NCBI RefSeq assembly: GCF_022967985.1
Contig: NZ_JALJVC010000006.1
Span: forward strand, 62,001 to 126,000
Direction: 5' to 3'
From: Acinetobacter lwoffii
GTDB lineage: Bacteria > Pseudomonadota > Gammaproteobacteria > Pseudomonadales > Moraxellaceae
Length of the DNA: 64,000 nucleotides
Shown: in pieces, positions 26,495 through 35,875 of the stretch
How the letters are laid out: every line of letters begins with the position of its first letter
Numbering within the stretch: the first letter of the stretch is position 1
Position numbers and translations under genes: made by a program
The notes under the pieces: model-generated
Told to the model about the DNA's origin: nothing
The model's database searches: none
The model's input: only the letters and a program-made list of their open reading frames with translations

Positions 26495-26541
26495 TTTCAG
26501 ATTCTAGGCTAAAGCATCTTAAAGTCTTTGAGCCACGGATC

Positions 26542-28227
26542 ATGCTGAAGCTGTTTTCCCATTCGTCTTTTTTTAGTCAGCGACCTAAAAAGTCGATTAG
26601 TCTTTCAGGCTTCAATATGTTGCTCGCTATTTGGCTAGGACTGATCTTAAACTTTGCTTTCTATCAGAAAATTCATGAATTTACGCCTTATGCCAATCTG
26701 AAAGCAGGTCTGTTACTGGCCGCCACGGCATTGATCATCATTGCCTTTTACAACTTGGTATTACAGTGGCTGAACTGGAAATGGAACGCCAAAATACTGG
26801 CCAGTGTCCTGATCATTCTGGGTGGTTTTAGTGCTTATTTTGTCAATAGTCTGGGGGTCGTTATTACGCCTGACCAGATCCAGAATATGCTGCAAACTGA
26901 TGCCCGTGAAGTCCGTGATCTTTGGTCAATGCGACTGATCATCTGGACACTGGGATTTGTAATATTTCCACTCGGCATCGTCTGGATGCTTCAAATTCAG
27001 CCTACATCGACTGGGCATCAGCTGGTGCATAAAAGCCTGAGCAGTGTAGTCTCACTCGGACTGATTCTAGGTTTATTGTTCTGCTTCTATGTCGACTATG
27101 CAGCCATCTTCAGAGAGCACCGTGATCTGAAGGGAATGCTTTCTCCACAAAATAGCATCGCGTCCACCTTATCCTATTATAAAAAGAAAGCACCTAAAGC
27201 GAATTTACCTTTGGTGGCTTTTGGCGCAGATGCTCATCTGTTACAGCAGGCCCAAATGCAGGAGCATCCTAAATTAATGGTGCTAGTTGTTGGAGAAACT
27301 GCACGTGCCGAGAGTTTTGCCTTAAATGGCTATGCGCGTAATACTAATCCTGAACTGAGCAAGTTAGCGGTGATTAATTTCAATCAGGTCAGCTCTTGCG
27401 GAACTGCAACAGCCGTTTCAGTCCCGTGTATGTTTTCGGGCATGTCACGTGAAACCTATGATGAACAGCTAGCCAGCCACCGTGAAGGTTTGCTGGATAT
27501 TGCCCAGCGCGCCGGTTATCAGGTGACATGGATTGATAATAACTCAGGCTGTAAAGGCGCCTGTGACCGAGTACAAAAATATCAGATTCCGACGCAACTG
27601 AAACAGAAGTGGTGTGATGCTGGTGGTGAATGTTTTGATGAAATCCTGGTGGATAGCCTGAAAGATTATCTGGCGCATCTGGATAAAAACAACCCGAAAC
27701 CGCAGTTAATTGTACTGCATCAGATGGGCAGTCATGGGCCGGCATATTTCAAGCGTTCCAAAGCGCCGTATCAGCCATTTCAGCCGACCTGTAATAGCAA
27801 TGCCATTCAGGGCTGTAGTACAGAAGAATTAAAAAATAGCTATGATAATTCGATTGTATATACAGACCATGTCCTTGCTCAAATCATTGAAACTTTAAAG
27901 CAGCAAACACAGTATCAGACCGGTTTCTGGTACCTGTCTGATCATGGAGAATCTACCGGAGAGCATGGTTTATACCTGCATGGTGCACCTTATAGTATGG
28001 CGCCGACCCAGCAAACCCATGTCCCGATGCTGATGTGGTTCTCCGATGCCTGGAAGCCGCAGAATACTCATCAGGTCAGCTGTCTTAAAGGACAGACCGG
28101 ACAGGCACGCAGTCACGACCATCTTTTCCCCAGCTTATTAAGTTTACTGGATATAAAAACGCAAGTGACTGAAGCTAAAAATGATATGCTTGCACAATGC
28201 TCACCATCATTAAAGAATAGAGCTTGA
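26542..28227 (+). CDS. eptA: Lipid A phosphoethanolamine transferase
   Basis: Adds phosphoethanolamine from phosphatidylethanolamine to lipid A, lowering the negative charge and giving polymyxin resistance; also called PmrC. 561 residues: five N-terminal transmembrane helices (about 25-195), then a periplasmic alkaline-phosphatase-fold domain. Visible are the zinc Glu in VVGETARAES (about residue 251), the catalytic Thr in SCGTATAVSVPCMFSGM (about 287), SDHGES and QQTHVPM with zinc Asp/His, and multiple disulfide cysteines. It is first in an operon with pmrA (one-base gap) and pmrB, preceded by a PmrA box. Confidence 0.95.
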   Translation: MLKLFSHSSFFSQRPKKSISLSGFNMLLAIWLGLILNFAFYQKIHEFTPYANLKAGLLLAATALIIIAFYNLVLQWLNWKWNAKILASVLIILGGFSAYFVNSLGVVITPDQIQNMLQTDAREVRDLWSMRLIIWTLGFVIFPLGIVWMLQIQPTSTGHQLVHKSLSSVVSLGLILGLLFCFYVDYAAIFREHRDLKGMLSPQNSIASTLSYYKKKAPKANLPLVAFGADAHLLQQAQMQEHPKLMVLVVGETARAESFALNGYARNTNPELSKLAVINFNQVSSCGTATAVSVPCMFSGMSRETYDEQLASHREGLLDIAQRAGYQVTWIDNNSGCKGACDRVQKYQIPTQLKQKWCDAGGECFDEILVDSLKDYLAHLDKNNPKPQLIVLHQMGSHGPAYFKRSKAPYQPFQPTCNSNAIQGCSTEELKNSYDNSIVYTDHVLAQIIETLKQQTQYQTGFWYLSDHGESTGEHGLYLHGAPYSMAPTQQTHVPMLMWFSDAWKPQNTHQVSCLKGQTGQARSHDHLFPSLLSLLDIKTQVTEAKNDMLAQCSPSLKNRA

Positions 28228-28228
28228 A

Positions 28229-28900
28229 ATGCATAAAATACTGATTATTGAAGACGACTTTATGATTGCCGAGTCGACTGAAACATTGCTCAAGCTGCAT
28301 CAGTTTGATGTGTACTGGGTCAATAATGGGATTGAGGGTTTAAAACAGTTACAGCAGCAGGCCTATGATATTGTCCTGCTCGATTTAGGCTTGCCGATGA
28401 TGGATGGTATGCTGGTGCTAAAAAATATCCGGCAGAAGTTTCCAAATTTACCGGTACTGATTATCTCCGCCCGTGATCAGTTACAAAACCGGGTAGATGG
28501 GCTGAATCAGGGAGCAGATGACTATTTAATCAAGCCTTATGAATTTGACGAGTTACTGGCCCGTATTCATGCCTTAATACGCCGTAGTGGTTTAAAAAAT
28601 ACCGGGATAGATACGAATAAGAAATTATCACACAGTGGTTTGGAACTAGATCTGGAGCAGCATATCGCTCTGTTTAATGGACAGGCTATAGAATTAGCCA
28701 ACCGGGAATGGTCTATCTTAATGGCCATGCTAAATCATCCGAATAAAATTTTTTCCAAGAATGATCTGGAAGACAAGCTTTATGACTTTGATAGTGATGT
28801 CAGTAGTAATACGGTAGAAGTCTATATCCATCATCTGCGGGCAAAATTAGGAAAAGACTTCATCCGTACCATACGTGGGCTAGGATATCGCTTAGGATGA
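28229..28900 (+). CDS. pmrA: Response regulator PmrA (OmpR family)
   Basis: 223 residues: a receiver domain with acidic pair Glu8/Asp9/Asp10, phospho-acceptor Asp52 (VLLDLGLPMMDG) and Lys near residue 103 (LIKPYE), followed by an OmpR-type winged helix (SNTVEVYIHHLRAKLG, IRTIRGLGYRL). Activated by PmrB under acid, iron or polymyxin stress in relatives, it turns on eptA and its own operon. Three matching PmrA boxes are in this window. Its stop overlaps the pmrB start by ATGA. Confidence 0.93.
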   Translation: MHKILIIEDDFMIAESTETLLKLHQFDVYWVNNGIEGLKQLQQQAYDIVLLDLGLPMMDGMLVLKNIRQKFPNLPVLIISARDQLQNRVDGLNQGADDYLIKPYEFDELLARIHALIRRSGLKNTGIDTNKKLSHSGLELDLEQHIALFNGQAIELANREWSILMAMLNHPNKIFSKNDLEDKLYDFDSDVSSNTVEVYIHHLRAKLGKDFIRTIRGLGYRLG

Positions 28901-30225
28901 GCGCCATGCAGAAACGTTATTCCTTGCAAAAACGTCTGGTTATTTATATTTCATTATTTAGCGTAGTACTGGGCTGTGTGCTGATCTTTTCGGCATACCG
29001 GATTGCGCTCGAAGAAATTAATGAAGTACTGGATAAACAGATGCAAAGTCTGGCAGAGCGCATTGCAGAAAATCATCCGCAGCCCCTGCAGAGCCAAATA
29101 GATCTGGCAAAACAATACAGTGAAGAAGATTTATTTGTAGATATCTGGTCCTATACAGATACAGCCACTTCCTTGCATCCGCAGGATGTTCTGGTGGCAC
29201 CGGTCAGGAAAGCAGGTTTCTACAAGCATCAAACGCCATATGGAACCTGGTTAACTTATATTATTCCTGCTAAGCAATTACAGATTCAGGTGAGCCAGCA
29301 GCAAAATGTCCGGCAGGAACTGGCGCTGGAACTGGCAGCCAATATGTTTCTTCCTTACGTACTTTTTTTACCTTTTGCAGTGTTTGGCTTAGGCTGGATG
29401 ATCCGGAAAAATTTTCAGCCACTCAATGACTTTAAAACTGAATTGGCCAGCCGCAAGGCACAAGACTTAAAGCCAATTGCAATGAAAGATTATCCCCTGG
29501 AGCTGGAACCGACCATTCAGGAAATGAATTATCTGTTTGGCCGCATCTCTCTAGCCCAACAGGAACAACGTCAATTTGTAGCGGATTCTGCACATGAATT
29601 ACGCACGCCACTGACCGCCTTGAATTTACAGCTACAAATTTTGCTACAGCAGTTCCCTCAGAGCGAGTCTATCCATAATTTGAGTCAAGGCATTTTGCGC
29701 ATGCAGCATCTGGTCAACCAGTTATTAAGTCTGGCCAAACAGGATGTGACTGAAGGTTTAAGCGAACCTGTTCAATTGCTATCACTGAATCAAATGACAG
29801 TCACCTGTATCGAAGAGCTGATTCAACTGGCGCTACAGAAAGACATTGATTTAGGGGTAGAGCAGCAGCAGGAACTATTGATTCAGGGCCAAGCTTCGGC
29901 CTTGCACTCGATTATTTATAATTTAATTGATAATGCGATTAAATATAGTCCGAAGGATGGCGTGATTAATGTGTCGATTTTCCAGCAAGGCCATCAGGCA
30001 GTTTTACAGATTGAAGACAGTGGTGCAGGGATAGATCCCGCTCAATTCAATCAGATCCGGCAACGCTTCTACCGGATACATAACCATGCAGAAATTGGCA
30101 GCGGTTTGGGTTTATCCATTGTAGATAAAGCCACCGAGCGCTTGGGTGGAACACTAGAATTTTCGCGAAGTGTCAATCTGAGTGGCCTTTGTGTACAGGT
30201 CAAGTTTCCTTTGGCCAAAGCCTAA
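28897..30225 (+). CDS. pmrB: Sensor histidine kinase PmrB
   Basis: 442 residues: transmembrane helix about 12-32, a periplasmic loop of about 115 residues, a second helix about 150-170, a HAMP-like linker, the phospho-acceptor His in DSAHELRTPL (about residue 232), and an ATPase domain with NLIDNAIKYS (N box), DSGAGI (G1) and GSGLGLSIV (G2). It phosphorylates PmrA. The ATG at 28897 overlaps the pmrA stop; an ATG at 28906 is an alternative. Confidence 0.93.
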   Translation: MSAMQKRYSLQKRLVIYISLFSVVLGCVLIFSAYRIALEEINEVLDKQMQSLAERIAENHPQPLQSQIDLAKQYSEEDLFVDIWSYTDTATSLHPQDVLVAPVRKAGFYKHQTPYGTWLTYIIPAKQLQIQVSQQQNVRQELALELAANMFLPYVLFLPFAVFGLGWMIRKNFQPLNDFKTELASRKAQDLKPIAMKDYPLELEPTIQEMNYLFGRISLAQQEQRQFVADSAHELRTPLTALNLQLQILLQQFPQSESIHNLSQGILRMQHLVNQLLSLAKQDVTEGLSEPVQLLSLNQMTVTCIEELIQLALQKDIDLGVEQQQELLIQGQASALHSIIYNLIDNAIKYSPKDGVINVSIFQQGHQAVLQIEDSGAGIDPAQFNQIRQRFYRIHNHAEIGSGLGLSIVDKATERLGGTLEFSRSVNLSGLCVQVKFPLAKA

Positions 30226-30291
30226 GCAAATAGGCTTCTAGTTTTTGGAGTTAAGGTTGCCTGATACTAGAGCGTATAGGAGTGGTCTTTT

Positions 30292-30978
30292 CTATTGGGG
30301 GAGTTTGTGGCTAAACAGCGTATAGCCAATGACATTGATGCACCAGATAATCCAACCAGTCCATAAATTATGACTCAGGAAATGTGCTCCGCGCATCATT
30401 TGTGCCCAGCCCATGGCCAACCCTAAAATTACTGCACCGATCAGAAGAAAATAAGCACGCTTGCGGTTAGAAATACGATAAACAAAATAGCCGGCCATTA
30501 AAGCAAAACCACTAGATGCATGCCCTCCAGGAAAACAGTGGCCTGCAGTGGCACTAAAATCCCACAAAATCCCATTATGGGTAGGTATGGTCATATCCCA
30601 GGGACAGGCATGGGCTGACTGGGATTTTAAAATTCCGATCGAGGCTGTGGTCAGCACTACCATGCTAAAAAAATAGCCAAATTCCCAGCGCCGTATATAC
30701 CAGTTCTGCCATTTCAGTGATGCCAACCAGCCCAGTAATAATGTGATATACACTAGAATCAGCAGGTCTTTCACATAGCGATGATTGAGTTCTGCCAGTG
30801 CCCATTGTTTTCGAAGGGGAAATTGACCATGATCATCGATAAAGGGATAGATGAGCTGTAAGTCCAGCACTCCTCCAATGTCAAAGAAGTTGAGAAGAAT
30901 CAAAAAACTGAAGATCAAAAGTAAAGTTTGGGTCAGTAAAAACCGGGAACGGTCAGTGATCATTTTTAAGTTGTCCAT
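30292..30978 (-). CDS. PAP2-family membrane phosphatase
   Basis: About 228 residues, six predicted helices. The three phosphatase motifs are visible: a Lys-led KSQSAHACPWD, CFPGGHASSGF (PSGH motif) and RGAHFLSHNLWTG with the catalytic His. Such enzymes dephosphorylate lipid phosphates, undecaprenyl pyrophosphate or lipid A. The long frame starts with TTG at 30993; the ATG at 30978 is used here. It lies 24 bp after dgkA on the same strand and so shares the PmrA-box promoter. That suggests a role in lipid A or phospholipid remodelling under PmrAB control (inference). Confidence 0.8.
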   Translation of the reverse strand: MDNLKMITDRSRFLLTQTLLLIFSFLILLNFFDIGGVLDLQLIYPFIDDHGQFPLRKQWALAELNHRYVKDLLILVYITLLLGWLASLKWQNWYIRRWEFGYFFSMVVLTTASIGILKSQSAHACPWDMTIPTHNGILWDFSATAGHCFPGGHASSGFALMAGYFVYRISNRKRAYFLLIGAVILGLAMGWAQMMRGAHFLSHNLWTGWIIWCINVIGYTLFSHKLPQ

Positions 30979-31002
30979 TTCAGGCAGTAGCAAGAGCAGA
31001 GG

Positions 31003-31389
31003 TCAAATCAAATGACCAGCCAAAATGATGCCCCAGGTCAGGGCAATTAAACTAAGTGCTACAAACTGAGCCGCACTGCCCATATCCTTGGCATTTTTAG
31101 ACAGTTCATGCCGTTCCATGGAAATACGATCTACCACTGCCTCTATCGCTGAGTTAATCAGTTCAATGATCAACGCCAATAGGCACACGGCGACCATGAG
31201 CGCTTGCTCAACTCGGCTAACTGGCATCCAAAAGCTTAGAGGAATCAAAATAAGATTAATCAGCAGGATCTGCCGGAAGGCGGCCTCATTTTGAAAGGCG
31301 GTTTTAAAACCAGCCATGGAATAACGGGTCGCATTAAAAATACGCTGCGTTCCTGAGGTGCCTTTATAAGGTGATCGGTAGGAAGACAT
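31003..31389 (-). CDS. dgkA: Diacylglycerol kinase
   Basis: 128 residues with three hydrophobic helices and the family core ELINSAIEAVVDR (about 79-91) and AKDMGSAAQF (about 101-110), the catalytic region of small trimeric prokaryotic DgkA. It rephosphorylates the diacylglycerol left when EptA takes phosphoethanolamine from phosphatidylethanolamine. Its own PmrA box, 48 bp before the ATG, makes this metabolic link concrete. Confidence 0.93.
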   Translation of the reverse strand: MSSYRSPYKGTSGTQRIFNATRYSMAGFKTAFQNEAAFRQILLINLILIPLSFWMPVSRVEQALMVAVCLLALIIELINSAIEAVVDRISMERHELSKNAKDMGSAAQFVALSLIALTWGIILAGHLI

Positions 31390-31437
31390 AAAGCAGATTC
31401 AGTCAATAGAGAGATAGGAATAACTTAAATTTTCAAT

Positions 31438-31454
31438 CTTAAAATGCTCTTAAA
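31438..31454 (-). promoter_or_regulatory. PmrA box for dgkA-PAP2
   Basis: On the plus strand CTTAAA-ATGCT-CTTAAA; read toward dgkA, TTTAAGAGCATTTTAAG. It matches the HTTAAD-N5-HTTAAD consensus. A -10-like TAAGTT begins 10 bases downstream and the dgkA ATG is 48 bp away, the same geometry as at eptA. A third CTTAAA is at 31424-31429. Confidence 0.7.
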
Positions 31455-31511
31455 AAACCGGCCGTTCTCTGGGTTTTTTATACACACAGCTTTTACATTC
31501 TTTTGCACAAA

Positions 31512-31528
31512 ATTAAGAATTTTTTAAG
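31512..31528 (+). promoter_or_regulatory. PmrA box for the thermostable hemolysin/ligase operon
   Basis: ATTAAGAATTTTTTAAG fits HTTAAD-N5-HTTAAD. A -10-like TATCTT begins 10 bases after it and the ATG at 31577 is 48 bp downstream, matching the eptA and dgkA promoters. Confidence 0.7.
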
Positions 31529-31576
31529 TTTGGACTTCTATCTTGAGTAGCAAGTTAATTTCGTGGTGTGAGCCAA

Positions 31577-32311
31577 ATGATCAAGTTTAGTTTTGATCCT
31601 TATTTATCTAGTCAGATTCACTTTCTAAATACATATTTCAAGCAGTCTCAATACAAAAAACAAATCAGTCTAAATAAATTTTCACTACAGGCCCATCACT
31701 TTGATCCCGTGATCTCGGTACAAGATAATGCTCTACAGCTAAGCGTACAAACTGTACACCGTGGTGAGACGTGTGAACGTCGAGCACTGGAAAATTTTAT
31801 TCAAGAAAAATATCAACAAGTCCATCAGGCCACGATATCAACCTTCTCTTCGACCCTGTTTGCCGGTTATGACGGAGCCAAAATGCAAGTTGTTATTGGC
31901 ATGGAGCATTTACACCAAACCAATGCCTTACTGGAACAGTATCTCGATGAACCAATTGAAAATATTCTTGGCAAGCTCAGTCAGGCGGAGGTTAGTCGGA
32001 ACAAGATTGTAGAAATTGGCAACTTAGCTGCAGTAGACATGAATCAGGCCAAACTGATAGTGGCATTTCTGGTCTTTCATCTCTCGCAGCAATGCATTGA
32101 ATGGGCAGTATGTACCGGAACAACTGCAGTACGTTATGTGTTGCAACAGATGGGATTACGTTTTCATATGCTTGAAAAGGCTGACGCGCAAGTCCTAGGG
32201 GGGGCACAGCGCCTGTGGGGCAGTTATTATCAGCAGAAACCTTATGTCCTGGCGATTGATGTGGCAGAGGCCCTACAAGTCGCTCGTCAATTTTATCAAT
32301 TTAGTCATTAA
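31577..32311 (+). CDS. Thermostable hemolysin family protein
   Basis: About 244 residues, no signal peptide. The pattern ALENFIQEKYQQVHQATISTF, then MEHLHQTNALLEQYLDEPIE and IVEIGNLAAVDMNQAKLIVAFL matches the thermostable hemolysin family (PF12261), named from a Vibrio protein. The fold resembles GNAT acyltransferases, so an enzymatic role with the adjoining acyl-activating ligase is as likely as lysis. The ATG at 31577 is preferred to the GTG at 31568 because it places the PmrA box at the conserved distance. Confidence 0.75.
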   Translation: MIKFSFDPYLSSQIHFLNTYFKQSQYKKQISLNKFSLQAHHFDPVISVQDNALQLSVQTVHRGETCERRALENFIQEKYQQVHQATISTFSSTLFAGYDGAKMQVVIGMEHLHQTNALLEQYLDEPIENILGKLSQAEVSRNKIVEIGNLAAVDMNQAKLIVAFLVFHLSQQCIEWAVCTGTTAVRYVLQQMGLRFHMLEKADAQVLGGAQRLWGSYYQQKPYVLAIDVAEALQVARQFYQFSH

Positions 32312-32346
32312 AGCATTTTGCTTGATTAGCGAGGCACAGAATTTAA

Positions 32347-33135
32347 ATGATGACTGCTTTATTTGAACGTATCAGCCTGAAAGCACGACAATATCCGCAG
32401 CGAGAAGCGGTAGTCACCGCACAGGCAACCCTCAGCTATGCCGAGCTGCAGCAGCGGGTAGAATTATTGAATGCCGGGTTCAAGCAGCTTAATCTGCACC
32501 ATCTGGCCTTGTGGGGCGTAAATAGTATGGACTGGATTGTAGTCGATCTTGCCGCACAAAAAGCCGGCATGACTGTAATACCTGTTCCTCTATTTTTTAC
32601 TGTAGCCCAAGTACGGCATCTGCTTTCTGACAGCCAAACCGAGCTGCTCTGTATTCTGGATGAATCTTTCTCTGCATCAGAATGGCTGTTAAATCTGGCT
32701 CAAGACATGAGTGGAGATGAGATATTTATTGCTGGCCAGCTACATGCACGCTTTTTTCAGCTAAAGCAGGCCGTACAGTATTCATCTTCTTTACAGACCC
32801 AGCATCCGGCAAAAATCACCTATACCTCAGGCAGTACCGGAACACCGAAAGGCGTGTGTCTGGCAGAAGATACCATAGAATCAATTACGTATTCACTCAG
32901 TCAAGCACTGGCCAGCAGTCAGCTTGGACGGCATTTGTGCCTGATTCCATTTGCCACCTTGCTAGAAAATATTGCCGGCATTTATGTCGCACTGAGTATG
33001 GGACGCGCTGTAGTAGTCGGTGAGGTGAGCCAGTTCGGTCTGGTATCTAACCATACTTTTGATACACAGCGGTTTTTAAATACAGTACAGAGCTATCAAA
33101 TCGAAAGTGTGATTTTATTGCCGCACTGTAGTTAG
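32347..33135 (+). pseudogene. AMP-dependent acyl ligase, truncated after the N-terminal half
   Basis: 262 codons of an adenylate-forming enzyme family that normally runs to about 500 residues. The N-terminal domain is present, including the P-loop-like TYTSGSTGTPKGV motif (about residues 158-170), but the sequence stops at LLPHCS right where a conserved helix should follow. The adenylation core and lid domain (YGxTE, hinge Lys) are missing. No other frame continues the homology, so the DNA after about 33125 is from another source. It follows the hemolysin gene by 35 bp and was its operon partner. Confidence 0.75.
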
Positions 33136-33156
33136 TTCTCAATTTTAAATTTTATT

Positions 33157-33186
33157 AAAGGAAGTATGAAAGTCATACTTCCTTTT
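33157..33186. terminator. Strong bidirectional terminator at the ligase/aco junction
   Basis: AAAGGAAGTATGA (33157-33169) and TCATACTTCCTTT (33173-33185) form a perfect 13-bp stem with a 3-nt loop, with T and A runs flanking. It can end the truncated ligase transcript and the convergent GAF-regulator transcript. Confidence 0.8.
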
Positions 33187-33233
33187 CAATCTTCTACACA
33201 ATAAAACTTTAGAGTTGAAGCCAAAAATAATAT

Positions 33234-34325
33234 TTAAATTAGGTTTGAAAAATAATTACGGTGGGCGCTATCTTGTGGTAAGAGTTCTAATAAGCGTTGT
33301 ATTGCATCAATTCGATCATGTGTTTGCCCAATAATTCGTAATAATTGATCGATATCCTTTATTTGATAGATCAACTGGCTTAAACGGGCATCAAAACAAT
33401 GTCTCCATGTGCTGAGTAATGGGCTTTCTGATTTAGATAAAAAGCTACCTTTATATAGCGAGAATGTACTGGATATAAGATTTGCATTTAATGATTGTTC
33501 AGCACGTAAAAAATCACATTGAACTTCACAGCTAAGCCTATAAATGCGAGCCTCAATTGAATGGGGTAATAAGCTACGAAGTTGTGAAAGCTCAGCCTTT
33601 AGGGTTTTTAGGCTGACACTACGCGCACCATAAAGGGCATAGTGTAACTCTTCTAAACAAATGCCATGGGGATACAAAGCTAAAATGCATAGTATTTCAA
33701 TTTGACGGTGACTCAAGTTCAATGTATGCCCATTAAATTGAACCCAAGGCGAGCCTAGTGCCTTAATGTATAAAAAATTTTGCTGTTCAAGTTTTATGGC
33801 GCGTTGTATTAAATCTGCACAGCGTTCAACTGCAAGCAGCCCTAAAGGCGTATGTTTTTTATATTTTGTGGAAAGGTTAATAATGCCATGAAATTGACCT
33901 GATGCTGGATCCCAGATCGGCGCGGCATAACAAACCCAATCTCGAACACTGTCCATTTGGTTTTCATGAGAATAGACACAACTTGATATTTGGCTGTTTA
34001 AAGTCATACCTATCGCATTGGTCCCAACAGCCTGTGTAGACCAATGCCCACCCTCAATAAAATGAACCTGTTCGGCAGAAGAAAGCATTACAGAACTACT
34101 CCATGTCCATAAGAGAGTACCTTGATGATCTGTGAGACCAATCGCCATATCTGAATCATCAGCTATTTTGAGTAAGTCGGCATAATTATGTTGGATAGAG
34201 CGGCGAAATAAAGAAGTTTTATCTTCTGGAGGTAAGGCTAAAACAGGAGCGGCATGAACAGTATGTTGATTAATTAAATGGGTTGTTTGCAGATTTTTTG
34301 CAGATGCGGTATTGAACAGGTTCAT
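33234..34325 (-). CDS. GAF-domain regulator of the acetoin cluster (AcoR-like sensor, winged-helix output)
   Basis: 363 residues. The first 190 resemble the sensor part of AcoR-type activators: LGLTD-x-HQGTLLWTW, an EGGHWSTQAVGTNAIGMTL motif and a GAF core with a second PIWDPASGQFHGIINLS strand. The usual AAA+ sigma-54 domain (GAFTGA, Walker motifs) and Fis helix-turn-helix are absent. Instead residues 210-290 look like a winged helix (LSHRQIEILCILALYPHGICLEEL). It probably senses acetoin and controls acoABC with a sigma-70 promoter. It is transcribed away from the operon, upstream of lipA. Confidence 0.7.
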   Translation of the reverse strand: MNLFNTASAKNLQTTHLINQHTVHAAPVLALPPEDKTSLFRRSIQHNYADLLKIADDSDMAIGLTDHQGTLLWTWSSSVMLSSAEQVHFIEGGHWSTQAVGTNAIGMTLNSQISSCVYSHENQMDSVRDWVCYAAPIWDPASGQFHGIINLSTKYKKHTPLGLLAVERCADLIQRAIKLEQQNFLYIKALGSPWVQFNGHTLNLSHRQIEILCILALYPHGICLEELHYALYGARSVSLKTLKAELSQLRSLLPHSIEARIYRLSCEVQCDFLRAEQSLNANLISSTFSLYKGSFLSKSESPLLSTWRHCFDARLSQLIYQIKDIDQLLRIIGQTHDRIDAIQRLLELLPQDSAHRNYFSNLI

Positions 34326-34558
34326 ATCATATTCCTTTATGATCAGACTGTAATATTTTTAAATTTTAGAAATGAGTTTCCAAATTTATAGTCATTTACG
34401 TCATTTCTTCTTGCTTCAATTTTAAATGCTTTTATCTTTGCTTGGTTAAATCATATCTTTTGGCTTTACCAGTCCTTGAGTTACTTTAAAAGTGTTCTTA
34501 TGAGCTGAAAATGGCTATTTCCATCTGAAATGTTAATAAACGTAAATAGGATGAAAAT

Positions 34559-35533
34559 TCATTCGCTCATGTAAGGGCTAGGCACAGCTTCACCATGATA
34601 CTGACGGTCTGCAAAATAACTTGATCGTACTAATGGCGCACTCCAAATATTTTTAAACGCTAAGCGCTCTCCATGTGTTTGATAATGCTTAAACTCTTGC
34701 AACGTAACAAAACGATGAATTGGCGCATGAGATTTAGATGGCTGTAAGTATTGACCGATTGTGACATAGTCCACTTGATAATCTTTCAAATCATTTAATA
34801 ACACAATAACCTCAGCCTCGACTTCTCCTAAACCGACCATCAAACCACATTTCGTTGGAATTTCAGAACAGTAGTGTTTAAATTTTTTGAGTAAATCCAA
34901 TGAGTGCTTATAGTCAGCGCCTGGTCGCATGGCTTTATACAGACGTGGAACGGTTTCAATATTATGATTAAAAACATCGGGTGGGTTTTGGCTCAGAATC
35001 TTCAGGGCAATATCTGCACGACCACGAAAATCAGGAACCAAAATTTCTATCAGAGTTTCTGGACTGGTTTGACGAATTTCTCGAATGCAATCTGCAAAAT
35101 GCTGTGCGCCACCATCTTTTAAGTCGTCTCTATCAACAGAAGTAATCACGACATACTTTAAGTTTAGATTCTTGACTGTTTCAGCCAGATGCTTTGGCTC
35201 ATTAGGATCTAGGATATTAGGACGACCATGTGCGACATCACAGAATGGGCAGCGTCGAGTACAAATATCTCCCATGATCATAAACGTTGCAGTCCCTCCG
35301 CTAAAGCATTGTGGCAAATTGGGGCAGGCCGCTTCTTCACAAACCGTATGTAGTTTCTGTTGTCGTAATAAATCCTTAATGATTTGAACTTCCTCAGGTT
35401 GACTAATTTTAGTCCGAATCCATTCTGGCTTTTTCGGTGTCGTTTCCGTTGGAACAACTTTAATTGGAATACGCGCCATTTTTTCAGCGCCACGTAGCTT
35501 TTTTCCAGTTAATACTGTGTTATTTAAATCCAT
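34559..35533 (-). CDS. lipA: Lipoyl synthase
   Basis: Radical SAM enzyme that inserts two sulfurs into octanoyl groups on lipoyl domains. About 324 residues with both clusters visible: [12 protein letters not shown] (auxiliary [4Fe-4S]) and CTRRCPFC (radical SAM CxxxCxxC), followed by the conserved VFNHNIETV and a late RSSYFA segment. The ATG at 35533 has GGAG 8 nt upstream; the longer frame to 35635 is not needed. This is probably a dedicated copy serving the AcoC lipoyl domain, additional to a housekeeping lipA elsewhere (inference). Confidence 0.92.
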   Translation of the reverse strand: MDLNNTVLTGKKLRGAEKMARIPIKVVPTETTPKKPEWIRTKISQPEEVQIIKDLLRQQKLHTVCEEAACPNLPQCFSGGTATFMIMGDICTRRCPFCDVAHGRPNILDPNEPKHLAETVKNLNLKYVVITSVDRDDLKDGGAQHFADCIREIRQTSPETLIEILVPDFRGRADIALKILSQNPPDVFNHNIETVPRLYKAMRPGADYKHSLDLLKKFKHYCSEIPTKCGLMVGLGEVEAEVIVLLNDLKDYQVDYVTIGQYLQPSKSHAPIHRFVTLQEFKHYQTHGERLAFKNIWSAPLVRSSYFADRQYHGEAVPSPYMSE

Positions 35534-35816
35534 TACAAACACTCCATCGTTTAAAATAATTAATATAGATCCCGATATTAAATAAGCTCTTTTAGGTGCT
35601 TTAATAATATTAAAACAGTGCAAAAAACTTATCATATAAAATAAAGGTTGGTTAAAGGTTTGTTTTCATATGTGATTGAACTACTGTAAAATTTTTAAAA
35701 AATTTTTAAGTTCATAACCTTCTGTTTTTAATATTTTTCCCATCTCTTAATGCATTATATTTTTTTAGTCTAATATGAAATTAAATAAAAATATATTTAT
35801 ATAAATATACGGTTTA

Positions 35817-35844
35817 AAAATCCAACCATTAATTTTTGGATTTT
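35817..35844 (+). promoter_or_regulatory. Hairpin in the acoA leader
   Basis: AAAATCCA (35817-35824) pairs with TGGATTTT (35837-35844) across 12 nt, followed by CTTTT, 31 bp before acoA. It could be a weak terminator/attenuator or a leader structure. The rest of the 342-bp lipA-acoA interval is AT-rich with no clear sigma-54 site. Confidence 0.45.
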
Positions 35845-35875
35845 CTTTTAAGCGTAGTTAATAAGGAACAAAGAT

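Noticed and set aside
35645..35670. GG-N10-GT sequence upstream of acoA resembling a sigma-54 site
   Set aside because: The -12 GC is replaced by GT, and the adjacent regulator lacks a sigma-54 activator domain.
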